Source: JAFNAG01 sp963739235
GTDB taxonomy: Bacteria > Acidobacteriota > UBA6911
DNA: 64,000 nt
Reading direction: 5' to 3'
NCBI GenBank assembly: GCA_963739235.1
Contig: CAVTZY010000028.1
Coordinates: forward strand, 124,001 to 188,000
Shown: positions 17,935-28,700 of the stretch, piece after piece
Layout of the letters: every line of letters starts with the position of its first letter
How positions within the stretch are numbered: the stretch's first letter is position 1
Translations under genes and position numbers: made by a program
The notes under the pieces: generated by a model
What the model was told of the DNA's origin: nothing
Seen by the model: only the letters and a program-made list of their open reading frames with translations
The model's database searches: none

Positions 17935-18620
17935 TTGGCTGGCGTGCCGTACACCTCAACTTCGACGTAGTGATTCAGGTCGTTCGAGGTGTTGCCGTCT
18001 GAGTAGAGTCGGACATAACGGCCCTTTACGCCCTTGGGATCGATGAGCCGCCCTTCGGCGACCTCGATATATTCTTTGTCCTTACCTATGCCGAGGCCGG
18101 AAGAATTGTCGTGGTCGTTGTTGAAAACCGTGACTACTCCCTTCAGGAAATCTTTGTCATCCGAAATCTGGACTACAACGTCGCGATAGACGCGGGCCTG
18201 GCTGTGGTAGTGCCAGATGAGAATGGCGTTGAGGGCATTGGAGGAGCCGAGATCGATCTGGACCCACTGTTTACCGGGACCAAGCTCGACGAAATAACCG
18301 TCCCCACCCGACTTGTCCCCATCGGTGACGAAACTTAGTTCGCCGATGACAGGCTGCATGTCGCTCGACGTGACCGGCCGGCGTATCGACAGCAGCCGGG
18401 TTCCCTTGGGCACATAGAATGGCCCGCGGGATTTACCGGTAATGGCCTCCAGGTTGGGGCTCTTGATGTTGCTCGGCGTGCCGATGAACATCGGTTTGGG
18501 CAGCTGGAGTTTGAGCTCTTCTTTGGTGGGATCCTGCCGGGAAAGTGCAAAACTGCCCGCAGCGGCGCAAAGGGCCAGGGCGAGCAGAACGACGATCTTG
18601 GTCGGTTTCATTATTGTCAT
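17931..18620 (-). CDS. secreted discoidin (F5/8 type C)-like protein
   Basis: The start is placed at ATG 18620 (MTIMKPTKIVVLL), with GGAAAA upstream; 18611 is an alternative and a longer start at 18650 is less likely. The signal peptide ends near AAAGSFALSRQ. The mature domain has QWVQIDLGSSNALNAILIWH, then YRDVVVQISDD and KGRYVRLYSDGNT, a pattern of galactose-binding-like beta sandwiches. It probably binds a glycan or anchors a partner at the cell surface. The TGA overlaps the start of the Agl23-like gene. Confidence 0.65.
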   Translation of the reverse strand: MTIMKPTKIVVLLALALCAAAGSFALSRQDPTKEELKLQLPKPMFIGTPSNIKSPNLEAITGKSRGPFYVPKGTRLLSIRRPVTSSDMQPVIGELSFVTDGDKSGGDGYFVELGPGKQWVQIDLGSSNALNAILIWHYHSQARVYRDVVVQISDDKDFLKGVVTVFNNDHDNSSGLGIGKDKEYIEVAEGRLIDPKGVKGRYVRLYSDGNTSNDLNHYVEVEVYGTPAK

Positions 18621-18683
18621 TGAGTTTTTCCAACTACGAAATGCACGCACTGCGCAAAAACTTCCTTTGCATATTGCCCGTTG

Positions 18684-19673
18684 CTATTTTTTCATGTCTT
18701 TGTCGAAAGAGATGTCCGATGGCGCGAAGTTGATGGTGCGTACAAACTCCAGAGACTCCCGGGCGCCAAATTCCCGGTCCATGCCGTTATCCTCCCACTC
18801 GACTGAAAGCGGCCCGGTGTAACCGGCGGCATTGAGCGCACGGATGATTTCCTCAAAATTCACGTCGCCGTGTCCGAGCGATCGGAAGTTCCATCCGCGC
18901 CGCAGATCGCCGAAGGGAAGATGGGACCCGAGGATGCCGGCCTTGCCGTCGAGCGTCACGCCCGCGTCCTTCATGTGAACGTGGTAGATCTTCCCAGGGA
19001 ATTCGCGGATGAACAGATGCGGTTCGAGCCCTTGCCAGATGAGATGACTGGGATCGAAATTGAAGCCCAGGGTGTGACGGTGCTGAAACTTGGCGAGGAG
19101 CCGCTGCGCCGTGTAGAGATCGAAAGCGATTTCCGTTGGATGTACCTCCAGTCCAAACCGGATTCCGCATTTGTCGAACTCATCGAAAATGGGGGCCCAG
19201 AGCCTGAGGATCTTGTCGAAACCTGCTTCCACCATCTCCTCGGTTGTAGCTGGGAAAGAGTACCAGGCCTTCCAGATCGGCGATCCCATAAAACCGTTGA
19301 CCACATAACAGCCTATGGCCCTGGCCGCCTGCGCAGTCGCTTTCATCTCCTCGACCGCCCAACGACGGAGTCCTTCCGGCTTGCCCCTTACTGAGGCCGG
19401 GGCAAATCCGTCCAGCCGCTCATCGTACAAGTCTCCGACACACTGGCCTGCGAGGTGGGCGCCGAGTGCCCAGCAACCGAGTTTATATTTCTTGAGAATC
19501 TGCCGTTTTGTCTTCGCGTAAGCTGGATCTGCGGCTGCTTTGCGGACATCCATGTGGTCGCCCCAGCAGGCGATTTCGAGCCCGTCATATCCCCAGGCGG
19601 CGGCCTTCCTGCAGATCTCCTCGAAGGGCAAGTCGGCCCATTGGCCAGTAAACAGCGTGACCGGTCTGCTCAT
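18684..19673 (-). CDS. sugar phosphate isomerase/epimerase-like TIM barrel
   Basis: 329 residues of the xylose-isomerase-like TIM-barrel superfamily: WGYDGLEIACWGDH at strand 2, FGLEVHPTEIAFD (metal Glu), LGFNFDPSHLIWQG, HVHMKDAG and GPLSVEWEDNGMD near the end. All metal ligands are in their usual places. GAGGAGG precedes the ATG, which is 10 bases after the upstream oxidoreductase stop. In such clusters these enzymes act on keto- or inosose-type sugars as isomerase, epimerase or dehydratase. The exact reaction is not determinable. Confidence 0.85.
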   Translation of the reverse strand: MSRPVTLFTGQWADLPFEEICRKAAAWGYDGLEIACWGDHMDVRKAAADPAYAKTKRQILKKYKLGCWALGAHLAGQCVGDLYDERLDGFAPASVRGKPEGLRRWAVEEMKATAQAARAIGCYVVNGFMGSPIWKAWYSFPATTEEMVEAGFDKILRLWAPIFDEFDKCGIRFGLEVHPTEIAFDLYTAQRLLAKFQHRHTLGFNFDPSHLIWQGLEPHLFIREFPGKIYHVHMKDAGVTLDGKAGILGSHLPFGDLRRGWNFRSLGHGDVNFEEIIRALNAAGYTGPLSVEWEDNGMDREFGARESLEFVRTINFAPSDISFDKDMKK

Positions 19674-19683
19674 CTAATCCTCC

Positions 19684-20856
19684 TCAAAATTTGACCCACA
19701 CGGCTCCTTTTTTGGAGCTCCTGACGCACCTTTCAATGAACCTGACGCCGCGCAAACCGTCATCGGCATTCGGGAAGTCCAGATCCTCTTTCGTCAGAGG
19801 CTCGCCGGACTTTTTCTTCTGGAGGGTCGTCAGAAAAGTCGAGTAGATGTTAGCAAAGCACTCAAAGTAGCCTTCCGGATGTCCCGACGGGATCCGGGAC
19901 CACTTTTGCGCCGCCGGGTACATGGGATCACGACCGCGAGACAAGCGCGTCGCGGGCTTGTCAACATACCCGACCTTGCAGTAGTTGGGATCTTCCTGAG
20001 TCCATTCCAGCGCAGCCTTGGTGCCGTAAATCCGAACCCTGAAACCATTGTCGTGGCCCACAGCGATCTGCGAGCTCCAGTAGAGACCCTTGGCGCCTCC
20101 CTGATACTCAATCATGATCGACGCATTGTCATCTAGGACTCGTCCAGGGCCGATCCGGTCGAGGCGCGCCAGGAGGGCGCGGATCTCCAGTCCGGTCAGG
20201 TGCGCAACCATGTTTTCGATATGGCTCCCGATATCCCCGACACAGTTGGAAATGCCTGCCCTCTTCGGATCTGTGCGCCATGCCGCCTGCTTCTGGCCCG
20301 TCTTTTCGAGCGACGTAGCCAGCCAGTCCTGCGGATATTCCGCCGCCACGAAGCGGATCGTCCCCAGCTCCCCATTGGCGATCATCTCGCGCATGTGTCG
20401 CACGATCGGGTACCCGGTGTAGGCGTAGGTAACGCAGAAGAGGAGTCCCTTTTTCCTGGCCAGATTGCCGAGTGCCTGAGCGTCGCGGCTCGATGTGGCC
20501 AGCGGTTTGTCGCAAACGACGTGAATGCCTTTCTCGAGGGCGAGCCTGGCAATCGGGTAATGGGTGTTGTTCGGCGTGACGATCACCAGGAAATCGATTT
20601 TGTCATTCCGTTTTGCCTCGGCCTTGATCATCTCCCGGTAGTTCTTGTAGAGCCGGTCTGCCGGGACGCCCCAGGACTCGCCCGTCGCCAGCGTGTTTTT
20701 ATAGTCCGTCGAAAAGCAACCGGCGACGAGCTCCGCCAGCCCGTCCATTGCGATGGCCTTGCGATGTACACCGCCGATGAAGGCGCCCTTGCCTCCTCCG
20801 ACCATGCCGTATTTAAGGCGGGAGGCTTTTCCCTGCGATTCCTGTCCTTCAATCAT
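19684..20856 (-). CDS. Gfo/Idh/MocA family NAD(P)-dependent oxidoreductase (cytoplasmic)
   Basis: 390 residues without signal peptide. The dinucleotide-binding strand-loop is GMVGGGKGAFIGGVH, a variant of GxGxxG. HVVCDKPLATSSRDA carries the conserved EKP-type motif as DKP, and NCVGDIGSHIENMVAHL corresponds to the GxxxDxxxH catalytic segment. Members oxidise or reduce sugar hydroxyls, including C3 oxidation of glycosides and inositol. It sits between a HEAT protein (upstream) and the TIM-barrel isomerase (downstream, 10 bases) in the same operon, which suggests consecutive steps in one sugar pathway. Confidence 0.88.
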   Translation of the reverse strand: MIEGQESQGKASRLKYGMVGGGKGAFIGGVHRKAIAMDGLAELVAGCFSTDYKNTLATGESWGVPADRLYKNYREMIKAEAKRNDKIDFLVIVTPNNTHYPIARLALEKGIHVVCDKPLATSSRDAQALGNLARKKGLLFCVTYAYTGYPIVRHMREMIANGELGTIRFVAAEYPQDWLATSLEKTGQKQAAWRTDPKRAGISNCVGDIGSHIENMVAHLTGLEIRALLARLDRIGPGRVLDDNASIMIEYQGGAKGLYWSSQIAVGHDNGFRVRIYGTKAALEWTQEDPNYCKVGYVDKPATRLSRGRDPMYPAAQKWSRIPSGHPEGYFECFANIYSTFLTTLQKKKSGEPLTKEDLDFPNADDGLRGVRFIERCVRSSKKGAVWVKF

Positions 20857-20872
20857 GCCGTCCCCCTGCCGC

Positions 20873-22855
20873 CTATTTGTTGGTCAAACGGGTTTTGATT
20901 CTGTCGATCGCGGCCTGGGCTTCGGCTTTCACCGCCGTATCGCCAAGTAAAACCCCGGCAAGTTCGAGAGCCTCAGGGCATGCAAAATTCGGTAAAGCGC
21001 CCAGGATCAACCTTCGCTCTTCCGGCCGTGAGGAAATGACATAGGCCAGCCTCAGGTCCGCGACCGCCGCTTCGGGCTTGCGGTACCTTTCAGATCGAAT
21101 CATCCTCAAAAATCCCTGGAGCGCGAGGAGACGATGAGTTTCATTGCGGGATTTCTGCGCCAGCTGGACAACATCATCCCGGGCGGCAGAACTGGGCCAG
21201 GCAGCGAGCGCGCGCACGGCGGCGTCTACGATCTCATCGCCTGGGTCAGTGAGTGCTGCGCGTAGAGAGGGCAGAGCGCTGTCATCGCCAATCCTGGCCA
21301 GAATGCCGTACAACTGCACGCGCGCTTTGGAATCCTTGGTGCGCGCCAGCATATCCTTGACGTTGTTGGAGCGGCCGTCAGGGCTCGCGATTTTCTGAGC
21401 TAGTGCAGTGATCGTTGCAGCTCCTTCGGCCTGCTCTGAAGCTTCGTCGCTTTTGACAAGAAAGACCAGCACTGCCGGCATGTCGGAGGGTGTTCCGATG
21501 ACGCGCAGTGCTCTCAAAGCCTGAAGGCGCACTCTGGGCATGGTCGACGCAAGACATTCGGTGACCGCACTCTTTGCGGAATAAATGCGGCGCTCCGCGA
21601 TGGTCTGGAGGATCTCCACCTGTTGATCCTCTGCAGGTTTTTTGGCAAGCAGGGCCAGCACTGCCTCATCCGCGGGACGGCCTTTAATCAGGCCGAGGGC
21701 TCCGCGGGCGGCGCTCTGCTCAGCTCCACGTACTTTGGCAGCGGTTTCGATGAGGAAGGGAACAGTAGATGCATCGCCAACCGCCTCGAGGGCTTTCAAC
21801 GCAGCGATCCGAACCGATTCGGCATTGCTGTGCGCAGCTTGAAGGACGACCGGAAGAACATGCTCTTTAGGATACCCGGAAAGAACGGCAATGAGTTTGA
21901 TCTGCGAGTTTTCCGGGAGCCCCGGCAACAGGCTGCCAACGGGGCCGATGGTCTCAGGTTTGAAAACATCCTTGATTTTGGAAATCGCCGCTTCCTGCAT
22001 GTTAAGATCGGCGCCTTTCAACTGCTCGATCAGAACGCCTGCAGCTCCGTCTCCCGCGGTTGATATCTTGCCGATCATCGCACCTTCCCGGATCGGTCCC
22101 GAGAGGTTCTTGTCTGACAGTAGCCTGGTGTAGATGCCGCCGGCAGCGCTCCCTTTTTTTGCAGCCAACAGGCCCTCGGCAATCTTCATCATGGATGCGG
22201 CGATGAGGGGCTTGACGTCAGCCGGTGCAGCGGGAAGGGAAGTCTGGAGTGCGTTTGCGGCAGCCTCGCCGCCGATTTCGCCAAGGGCAAGGGCGGCCGC
22301 TCCGGCAAACTCCCCGTTCGTTTTGAGGAGCGGGAACAAGATCGGGATAGCGTCGGCACATTTCCGATCACCCAGCGCGGCAATGATCGAGATTTTTATC
22401 GTCCCGTCAGCTTTGGAGAGCGTCTGAAGGAAGGCTTTATCCGCGGCAGTTCCGGGGATCTTCTGCAGGGCGTAGAGTGCCATGTCAGCCATGTCTTTAT
22501 CCAGGAGCATGCCCTGCAACACCGGTACCGATTTTTCACCACCGATCAGCCGCAAATGGCGGCAGGCGGCCATCTTGGCCACTGGCGTTGCCTTTGATCC
22601 GAGAAACTCCAGGAGCTTGGTCTCGCATTCGGCGCGTGCCGGAGGATTGTCCTTGCGGGCGTAGATGTAGTCGCGCAGCTTCCAGAAGGGGGCCGAGTCG
22701 ATGCCGCCGTTGTAGGATGCGAGCTCCGCGAGAATCTGATCCAGTGTTGCAGCGGCAGCCGGCGCCTGGGCCCGCAGAAATGGGCCGCTTATCGCGATGA
22801 GCACGAGGGCGACAACGACCGTTCCGAGTCTTCTATTCATCTTAGCATTTAGCAT
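20873..22855 (-). CDS. exported HEAT-repeat protein
   Basis: Start at ATG 22855 (MLNAKMNRRLG) because GGAAAGG lies upstream; 22840 is possible. The signal peptide runs to about LRAQAPAAA. The rest, about 620 residues, is made of HEAT/PBS-lyase-like helical repeats (for example KMAACRHLRLIGGEKSVPVL and IRIAALKALEAVGDASTVPF). It has no catalytic motif. Secreted HEAT proteins beside Gfo/Idh/MocA and DUF1080 genes are frequent in Acidobacteria and Planctomycetes, possibly as scaffolds. The gap to the upstream oxidoreductase stop is only 14 bases. Confidence 0.82.
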   Translation of the reverse strand: MLNAKMNRRLGTVVVALVLIAISGPFLRAQAPAAAATLDQILAELASYNGGIDSAPFWKLRDYIYARKDNPPARAECETKLLEFLGSKATPVAKMAACRHLRLIGGEKSVPVLQGMLLDKDMADMALYALQKIPGTAADKAFLQTLSKADGTIKISIIAALGDRKCADAIPILFPLLKTNGEFAGAAALALGEIGGEAAANALQTSLPAAPADVKPLIAASMMKIAEGLLAAKKGSAAGGIYTRLLSDKNLSGPIREGAMIGKISTAGDGAAGVLIEQLKGADLNMQEAAISKIKDVFKPETIGPVGSLLPGLPENSQIKLIAVLSGYPKEHVLPVVLQAAHSNAESVRIAALKALEAVGDASTVPFLIETAAKVRGAEQSAARGALGLIKGRPADEAVLALLAKKPAEDQQVEILQTIAERRIYSAKSAVTECLASTMPRVRLQALRALRVIGTPSDMPAVLVFLVKSDEASEQAEGAATITALAQKIASPDGRSNNVKDMLARTKDSKARVQLYGILARIGDDSALPSLRAALTDPGDEIVDAAVRALAAWPSSAARDDVVQLAQKSRNETHRLLALQGFLRMIRSERYRKPEAAVADLRLAYVISSRPEERRLILGALPNFACPEALELAGVLLGDTAVKAEAQAAIDRIKTRLTNK

Positions 22856-22869
22856 GGTCGCACCTTTCC

Positions 22870-24192
22870 TCAAGCGGGCAGCTGCCAGGGTTTACGGTAG
22901 GAGCGGCTGAGCAGGCGCTCCGCGTCCGGATCGCCAATAATGGTCTCTGTCGCCGGGTTCCATTTGATCTTGCGGCCGGTCTCGATAGCGATGACCCCAA
23001 GATGACCGACGCTGGCTGAGCGGTGGCCAACTTCCAACGTCGCGATGGGCAGCTCGCGGCTTCGGACGCAGTCGAGGAAATTCTGATAGTGGTCACGGCT
23101 GTGGTAGAGCTTGATCTCATTGGGTCCAATGATTTCGTTGACTAGGCCGGCAGGCTGGCTCTCGAACGCACCGCGATCGACCCAAACCCAGCCGCGATCG
23201 CCGATCCACTTGGTGCCGCTCTGGATTTCCGGATAGCCTCCGGCAATGACAATGGGCGTACCGTCGGCATAAAGCGCATCGACCCAGTAACGACCCGGGC
23301 TGTTATAGATACCGGTCGTGGGAAATTCGCCTTTGCCTGAGATCTCGACCGGTCCAGTGAGGTCGAAACCGAGCCCCCAGTGGGCGATGTCGAGGTGGTG
23401 GCCGATCCAGTCCATCAGCTGGCCTCCGCCGAAGTCCATGGTCCAGCGCCAGTTCATGTGGATGCGCGCTTTGCAGTAGGGTGCGTAGGGTGCGGGGCCG
23501 ATCCAGGTTTCATAGTCCAATTCAGAGGGAGGCGGCTCGATCTTTTCCTGGCCAAATGTGCCTGCGAAATCGGTATGACCGGAGGGGAGGCCGACCTCAA
23601 CGCGCTGAATTTTGCCGATGCGCCCATTGCGCACCAGTTCGCAGGCCCGGTAGAAGTTGTCCGTGGACCGCTGCCAACTCCCGGTTTGCCAGATGCGCCC
23701 GTAGCGCTTGATGGCGTTGCAGAGGGCACGGCCCTCGCGCAGGCTGTGGGTGAAGGGTTTTTCGCCATAGACGTCCAGGCCCGAACGGACTGCGGTGATG
23801 GACAGAATGGCGTGCCAGTGGTCGGGAATCGCCAGGGAAACGGCCTCCAGATCTCCGCGGGCGAAGAGCTTGCGAAAATCCTTATAGGTAGCGCAGTCCT
23901 TGTTGCCATATCGCTTGTTTACGGCATCGCGGGCCTGGGCCAGGTGAAGATCATCCAGGTCGCAGACGGCTACCCATTGGACTTCGTTTTTTCCCAGGAA
24001 GTTCTGCATGTTCCCGGGGCCCTGCATCCCGAAGCCGATGCCGGCCATAACGATGCGATCACTCGGCGGGACCGCTCCGTTGAGGCCGAGCGCTGACGCT
24101 TTGATAATAGTGGGGAATGTCGCCGCCCCTGCTACCGCCAGCGGGACTTTCGTCAGGAAGTCCCGGCGGCCCATCGATCTTTGCGTCTTCAT
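22870..24192 (-). CDS. Tat-exported Gfo/Idh/MocA oxidoreductase
   Basis: 440 residues. The N-terminus MGRRDFLTKVPLAVAGAA is a twin-arginine signal, so the enzyme is folded with its cofactor before export. The nucleotide loop is MAGIGFGMQGPGN. The EKP motif appears in DVYGEKPFTHSLREGR, and GGGQLMDWIGHHLDIAHW is the catalytic segment with Asp and His. It is the first gene of the minus-strand sugar operon. The periplasmic location and tightly held cofactor resemble glucose-fructose oxidoreductase-type enzymes. The substrate is unknown. Confidence 0.9.
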   Translation of the reverse strand: MKTQRSMGRRDFLTKVPLAVAGAATFPTIIKASALGLNGAVPPSDRIVMAGIGFGMQGPGNMQNFLGKNEVQWVAVCDLDDLHLAQARDAVNKRYGNKDCATYKDFRKLFARGDLEAVSLAIPDHWHAILSITAVRSGLDVYGEKPFTHSLREGRALCNAIKRYGRIWQTGSWQRSTDNFYRACELVRNGRIGKIQRVEVGLPSGHTDFAGTFGQEKIEPPPSELDYETWIGPAPYAPYCKARIHMNWRWTMDFGGGQLMDWIGHHLDIAHWGLGFDLTGPVEISGKGEFPTTGIYNSPGRYWVDALYADGTPIVIAGGYPEIQSGTKWIGDRGWVWVDRGAFESQPAGLVNEIIGPNEIKLYHSRDHYQNFLDCVRSRELPIATLEVGHRSASVGHLGVIAIETGRKIKWNPATETIIGDPDAERLLSRSYRKPWQLPA

Positions 24193-24391
24193 TATTTCCT
24201 TCCTTTATGAATCAGCCCTGGATCTCGAGAAGCACCATACGCACTTTCCTTTTGGTGCGGCGATTATAATCCCCTGCCGCGACATTCTCATCGCGTTTTT
24301 CCGTCATCTTCGATTATGATTTGGGGGTCTCCACTTTTGCAGTCTCCAGGCTGCGCTGCATACATGGGCAGTCCAAACTCAGGAATCGCGT

Positions 24392-25657
24392 ATGAAAACA
24401 AAAACCAACCGAAGAGAATTCCTCAAAAAGACGATGGTTTCTTCCGCCGGGCTCATGATTGTGCCCAGACACGTGCTCGGCGGTTCCCGATACACTGCAC
24501 CTAGCGACCAGCTCACCAAGGCAATCATCGGCGTGGGAGGCATGGGACGAGGCCACATCCCTTATGAAGGCACGCGTCTCCTGGCCATCTGTGATGTGGA
24601 CCGGAATCATTTGCAAGAGGTGCTGGCCATGGTCGGCAAGGATGTCAAGGGGTATGCGGACTACCGCGAGGTCCTGCAACGGAAGGATATCGATATCGTC
24701 CATATCGCCACCCCGCCGCATTGGCACGCCTTGATTGTGGTCGAGGCCGCGCGGGCGGGTAAGGATATCTGGTGCGAAAAACCCATGACCCGCACCATCG
24801 GCGAAGGCATCCGCGTCATCGAGGAAGTAAACAGATACGGGCGGATGTTCCGGCTGAACACCTGGTTCCGCTTCAAGGATACCTTCTACGGATTGGGCAC
24901 AGACGTAAAGCCGCTCAAGAAGGTGATTCGGAGCGGGGTGCTGGGCTGGCCGCTGAAAGTGACGGTAAGTGGCGTCACCGGGTACGACTGGAAGTTCTAC
25001 TGGAGCGGGAGAACCGATCTGGTCCCTATGCCTGTCCCGCCGGAACTCGACTACGACATGTGGCTCGGCCCTGCTCCGTACAAGCCTTACAACCCGGAAC
25101 GGGTGCACGCCAAATTTCGCGGTTACTGGGACTACGACGGCGGCGGCCTGGGAGACATGGGACAGCATTACCTTGATCCCGTTCAATATCTGCTGGGCAA
25201 GGACGACACCAACCCCATCCGTGTCGATGTCGATGCGCCGCAGCAGCATTACGATGCTGCCGGCTCCTGGCGGCGCATTGAATACACCTATGCCGATGGC
25301 TGCAAAATCATTCTCGATGGCGAAAACCGCGATACCGATGCCGCCTATATCGAGGGCCCCAACGGCAAGATCTATCGTGGATTCCGCTCGGATGTTCCGG
25401 ACCTGCCGCGCCTGCTGGAGACTTTGCCGGATCCCGAACCCCAGATCGGCACATTTTCCGATTCAGTCCGGACGCGAAAGAAATTCGCATTGAACGAGAT
25501 GAACGGGCATCGCTCGAGCACGATCGTCAATCTGGGGATTCTTGCCGTGCGGCTGGGGCGCACCCTGCATTACGATCCCGTGGCACAGCACTTCAGAGAC
25601 GATGATGCCGCCAACCGGCTGATCAATCAACCAATGCGCGCGCCATGGATACTATAA
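24392..25657 (+). CDS. Tat-exported Gfo/Idh/MocA oxidoreductase
   Basis: 421 residues, divergent from the oxidoreductase at 22870. The Tat signal is NRREFLKKTMVSSAGLMIVP. It has the nucleotide-binding IIGVGGMGRGH, DIWCEKPMTRTIGEG (EKP) and YDGGGLGDMGQHYLDPVQY (catalytic Asp/His region). The 200-base gap to 24192 must hold both promoters. It is followed after 100 bases by the HEAT-DUF1080 gene, and a periplasmic oxidation-then-cleavage pathway is a reasonable reading of this pair. Confidence 0.9.
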   Translation: MKTKTNRREFLKKTMVSSAGLMIVPRHVLGGSRYTAPSDQLTKAIIGVGGMGRGHIPYEGTRLLAICDVDRNHLQEVLAMVGKDVKGYADYREVLQRKDIDIVHIATPPHWHALIVVEAARAGKDIWCEKPMTRTIGEGIRVIEEVNRYGRMFRLNTWFRFKDTFYGLGTDVKPLKKVIRSGVLGWPLKVTVSGVTGYDWKFYWSGRTDLVPMPVPPELDYDMWLGPAPYKPYNPERVHAKFRGYWDYDGGGLGDMGQHYLDPVQYLLGKDDTNPIRVDVDAPQQHYDAAGSWRRIEYTYADGCKIILDGENRDTDAAYIEGPNGKIYRGFRSDVPDLPRLLETLPDPEPQIGTFSDSVRTRKKFALNEMNGHRSSTIVNLGILAVRLGRTLHYDPVAQHFRDDDAANRLINQPMRAPWIL

Positions 25658-25757
25658 GTAGATCCTATACTGCCGACGAAGCCGGCATCCCGACAATTGC
25701 GCCACAGGAGCGCCATACCACGCTCACCTGTGCCGCGATTCGGTGTGAGGATATACG

Positions 25758-28700
25758 ATGAAGACATCAGGAATACGAATTGCTTCATGTCTGCTTTTGC
25801 TGGCGGTCCTCCTCGCGGCCGGAACCGGATTCGCGCAGGACCGGCGGACGCTCGCTACAAAAGTGGCCGACATCCTGGCCCAATTCCCTGCGACTGGAGC
25901 GGCCCATCGGGACCGGCTCGCCAATGATATGCTCGACCTGGGTGAGGCAGGGCTCGCCGAGTTCATGCGGCAGTTAGTGCCGGCCGGAGCGGGCAATGAC
26001 ACCGCCGTTCGTTTCGCCCTGAACGGCATGGCGATCTACGCAAGTGAATTCGGCAACGAAGCTAAGCGGGCGCTGGCAGAGAAGGCACTGATCGCCGGGC
26101 TGGCCTCTGACTCCGATCCTGAGGTGAAGACATTTCTACTTCTGCAGTTGAGGCTTGTGGGCCGTGAGGAGGCTGTCAAAGCGGCCGCCCCTTATCTCCT
26201 GGATACCAAATTATTCGAACCTGCTACCCAACTCATGCTCTCTGTGCGCGATGTCCCCGCTCGGCAGGCATTGCTCGGCGCCCTGGGCAAGTCCCGGGAT
26301 GCCAATCAGGTAACGCTGGTAAAAGCACTGGGCGAGCTGAAGGCGGAGGAAGCCAATTCCGCGATTCTCGGCCTGGCAAACTCATCCAGTCTATCGTTGA
26401 GGAAAGCGGCCCTCGCGGCCCTGGCGCAGATCGCCAATCAGAATTCAGCGGGTGCGCTCACGGCGGCCGCGCGCAAGGCCGATTACCGTTATGATCCTGC
26501 CGACTCCGTGGGAGCTTTGCTGGCCTATGCCGGTAATGAGGGCGAAAAGGGGAATATTGCGCTTTGTGAGAAGATCTGTCGCCTGATCATCAAGAAACTG
26601 TATCGACACAGCGCGACTCCCGAACAGTGCCGCCGCTCTTGAGATTCTGGCGAAAAATCGTGGTTACGAAGTGCTTCCGGATCTCTTGCGGGCCGTGGAC
26701 AATGGAAACAAGGCCTATCGAACCGCAGCACTGAACGTTGCAGAAAAGATCACCGGCATTGCCGCCACTCGCCAGTGGATTGCCAAGGCTCAGAAGGCAA
26801 ATCCGGAGCTGCGCGCCGAAATCGTCGGTATGCTGGGGCGCCAGGGGGACAGTCGGGCTCTGCCGTTCCTTCAGGAATCGCTGAACGCAGCGGAACCTCA
26901 GGTCAGTCTGGCGGCGGCAGAAGCACTTGCCAGAATCAAGGGCGCGGATGTTGCCGCGGATCTACTGCCGCTGCTCAAGATCCGCCAGGGCGATGATGTG
27001 CGGCACATTGCCGAAATCCTGCTTTGGACCATGGATGAACGCCATCTCGACCCGCTCGTTGCCATGTTCGACAGCCTGCAGCCGACAGCGAAGGCTTGCG
27101 CGATCGGAGTGGTGGCTGCACGGGGAGGGAAGCGCTATGCGGGGAAGATCATCCCATTGACTGCGGATCAAAATGCAGAAGTCAAATCGGCGGCTTTTGC
27201 AGCGCTGAAAGACCTGGTGAGCGGCGATGACCTCCCTTTTCTGCTGCCGATTGCTTTCTTCCACGACCGATCCGGCCCTGGTCAAGGAAGTGCAGCAGGC
27301 CTTGGCAAAAGCCGCCAATCAGATTGAGCCTGCACAAAATCGGGCTCGGCCGCTGCTCGATGCCATGAAAACGGCGGCCCGGCCGGAATTGATTCTTCAG
27401 GTGTTGCCTCTAATAGGTGGATCGGAAGCCCTGCGTGCGATCATTGAGCAGTTTGACCAGTCCGACGCCAACCGGAAGGAGAGTGCCTTCCGCGCGCTTG
27501 TGCAGTGGCCGGATTCGGAAGTTGCGCAAACGCTCTATGCCATTTGTGCCGGAGGTGACACAAAGTATCGCAGTGAAGCATTCATCGGCTTCCTGCGCGT
27601 GACCACAGCCTCTTCTATGACTGCCGATCAAAAGCTGCTGCAGTACCGAAAGCTCATTCCTCTGACGAGCCGGGCGAATGAGCGCCGGTCGATCATCCGT
27701 GCCATAGAAGGGGTCAAGACCTTCCAGAGCTTTATGACGGTTGCGCGTTTTCTCGACGACCGCGATGTTGCCAACGATGCGGCCGGGGCCGCGATGCGGA
27801 TCGCTCTGCCCTCGGCTTCCGGGAGCGGTGACGGACTCAGTGGCACCACAGTCCGCGAGATTTTGAATCGTGTCCTGCAGATCCTGAGCGGTCCGGAAAG
27901 CGACTATGACAAGGAAAACATCCGCAGCTACCTGGCTGGCTTGCCGAAGGACGAAGGATTCGTGCCCATGTTCAACGGCAAGGATCTCTCCGGATGGAAA
28001 GGTCTTGTCGAGAATCCGATTGCGCGCGCCAAGATGAGTCCCCAGGAGCTTGCTGCCAAACAGGGGGCCGCGGATCAAAAGATGCGCTCCAACTGGAGTG
28101 TGCGCGACGGCACGATCGTCTTTAACGGCAGCGGGGACAATCTCTGCACGGTGAAAGATTACGGCGACTTTGAAATGCTGGTGGATTGGAGGATCACGAA
28201 AGACGGCGACAGCGGCATCTATCTGCGCGGCTCACCTCAGGTGCAGATATGGGATCCGGCCAGGGTCGATGTCGGCGCCCAGGTCGGCTCCGGAGGGCTC
28301 TACAACAATCAGAGGAATCGAGAGCAAGCCGCTGGTCCGCGTCGACAACCCGGTCGGAGAATGGAACACTTTCCGCATTATCATGATCGGCGAAAAGGTG
28401 ACGGTTTACCTCAATGGGACCAAGGTGGTCGACAACGTGACAATGGAGAATTATTGGGATCGGAAGCAGCCCATATTCCCGAACGGGCCGATCGAACTCC
28501 AGGCGCACGGCACCGATCTGGCTTTCCGCGACCTATACGTGCGCGAGATTACCGAAAAGGAATACAGCCTGACCGAGGAGGAAAGAGCGAACGGATTCGC
28601 ATCTCTATTCAACGGACGAAACCTGGACGGCTGGATCGGCAACAAAGACGGCTACAAGGTCGAAGATGGGATGATGGTCTATCAGCCTGGCGCCGGCAAT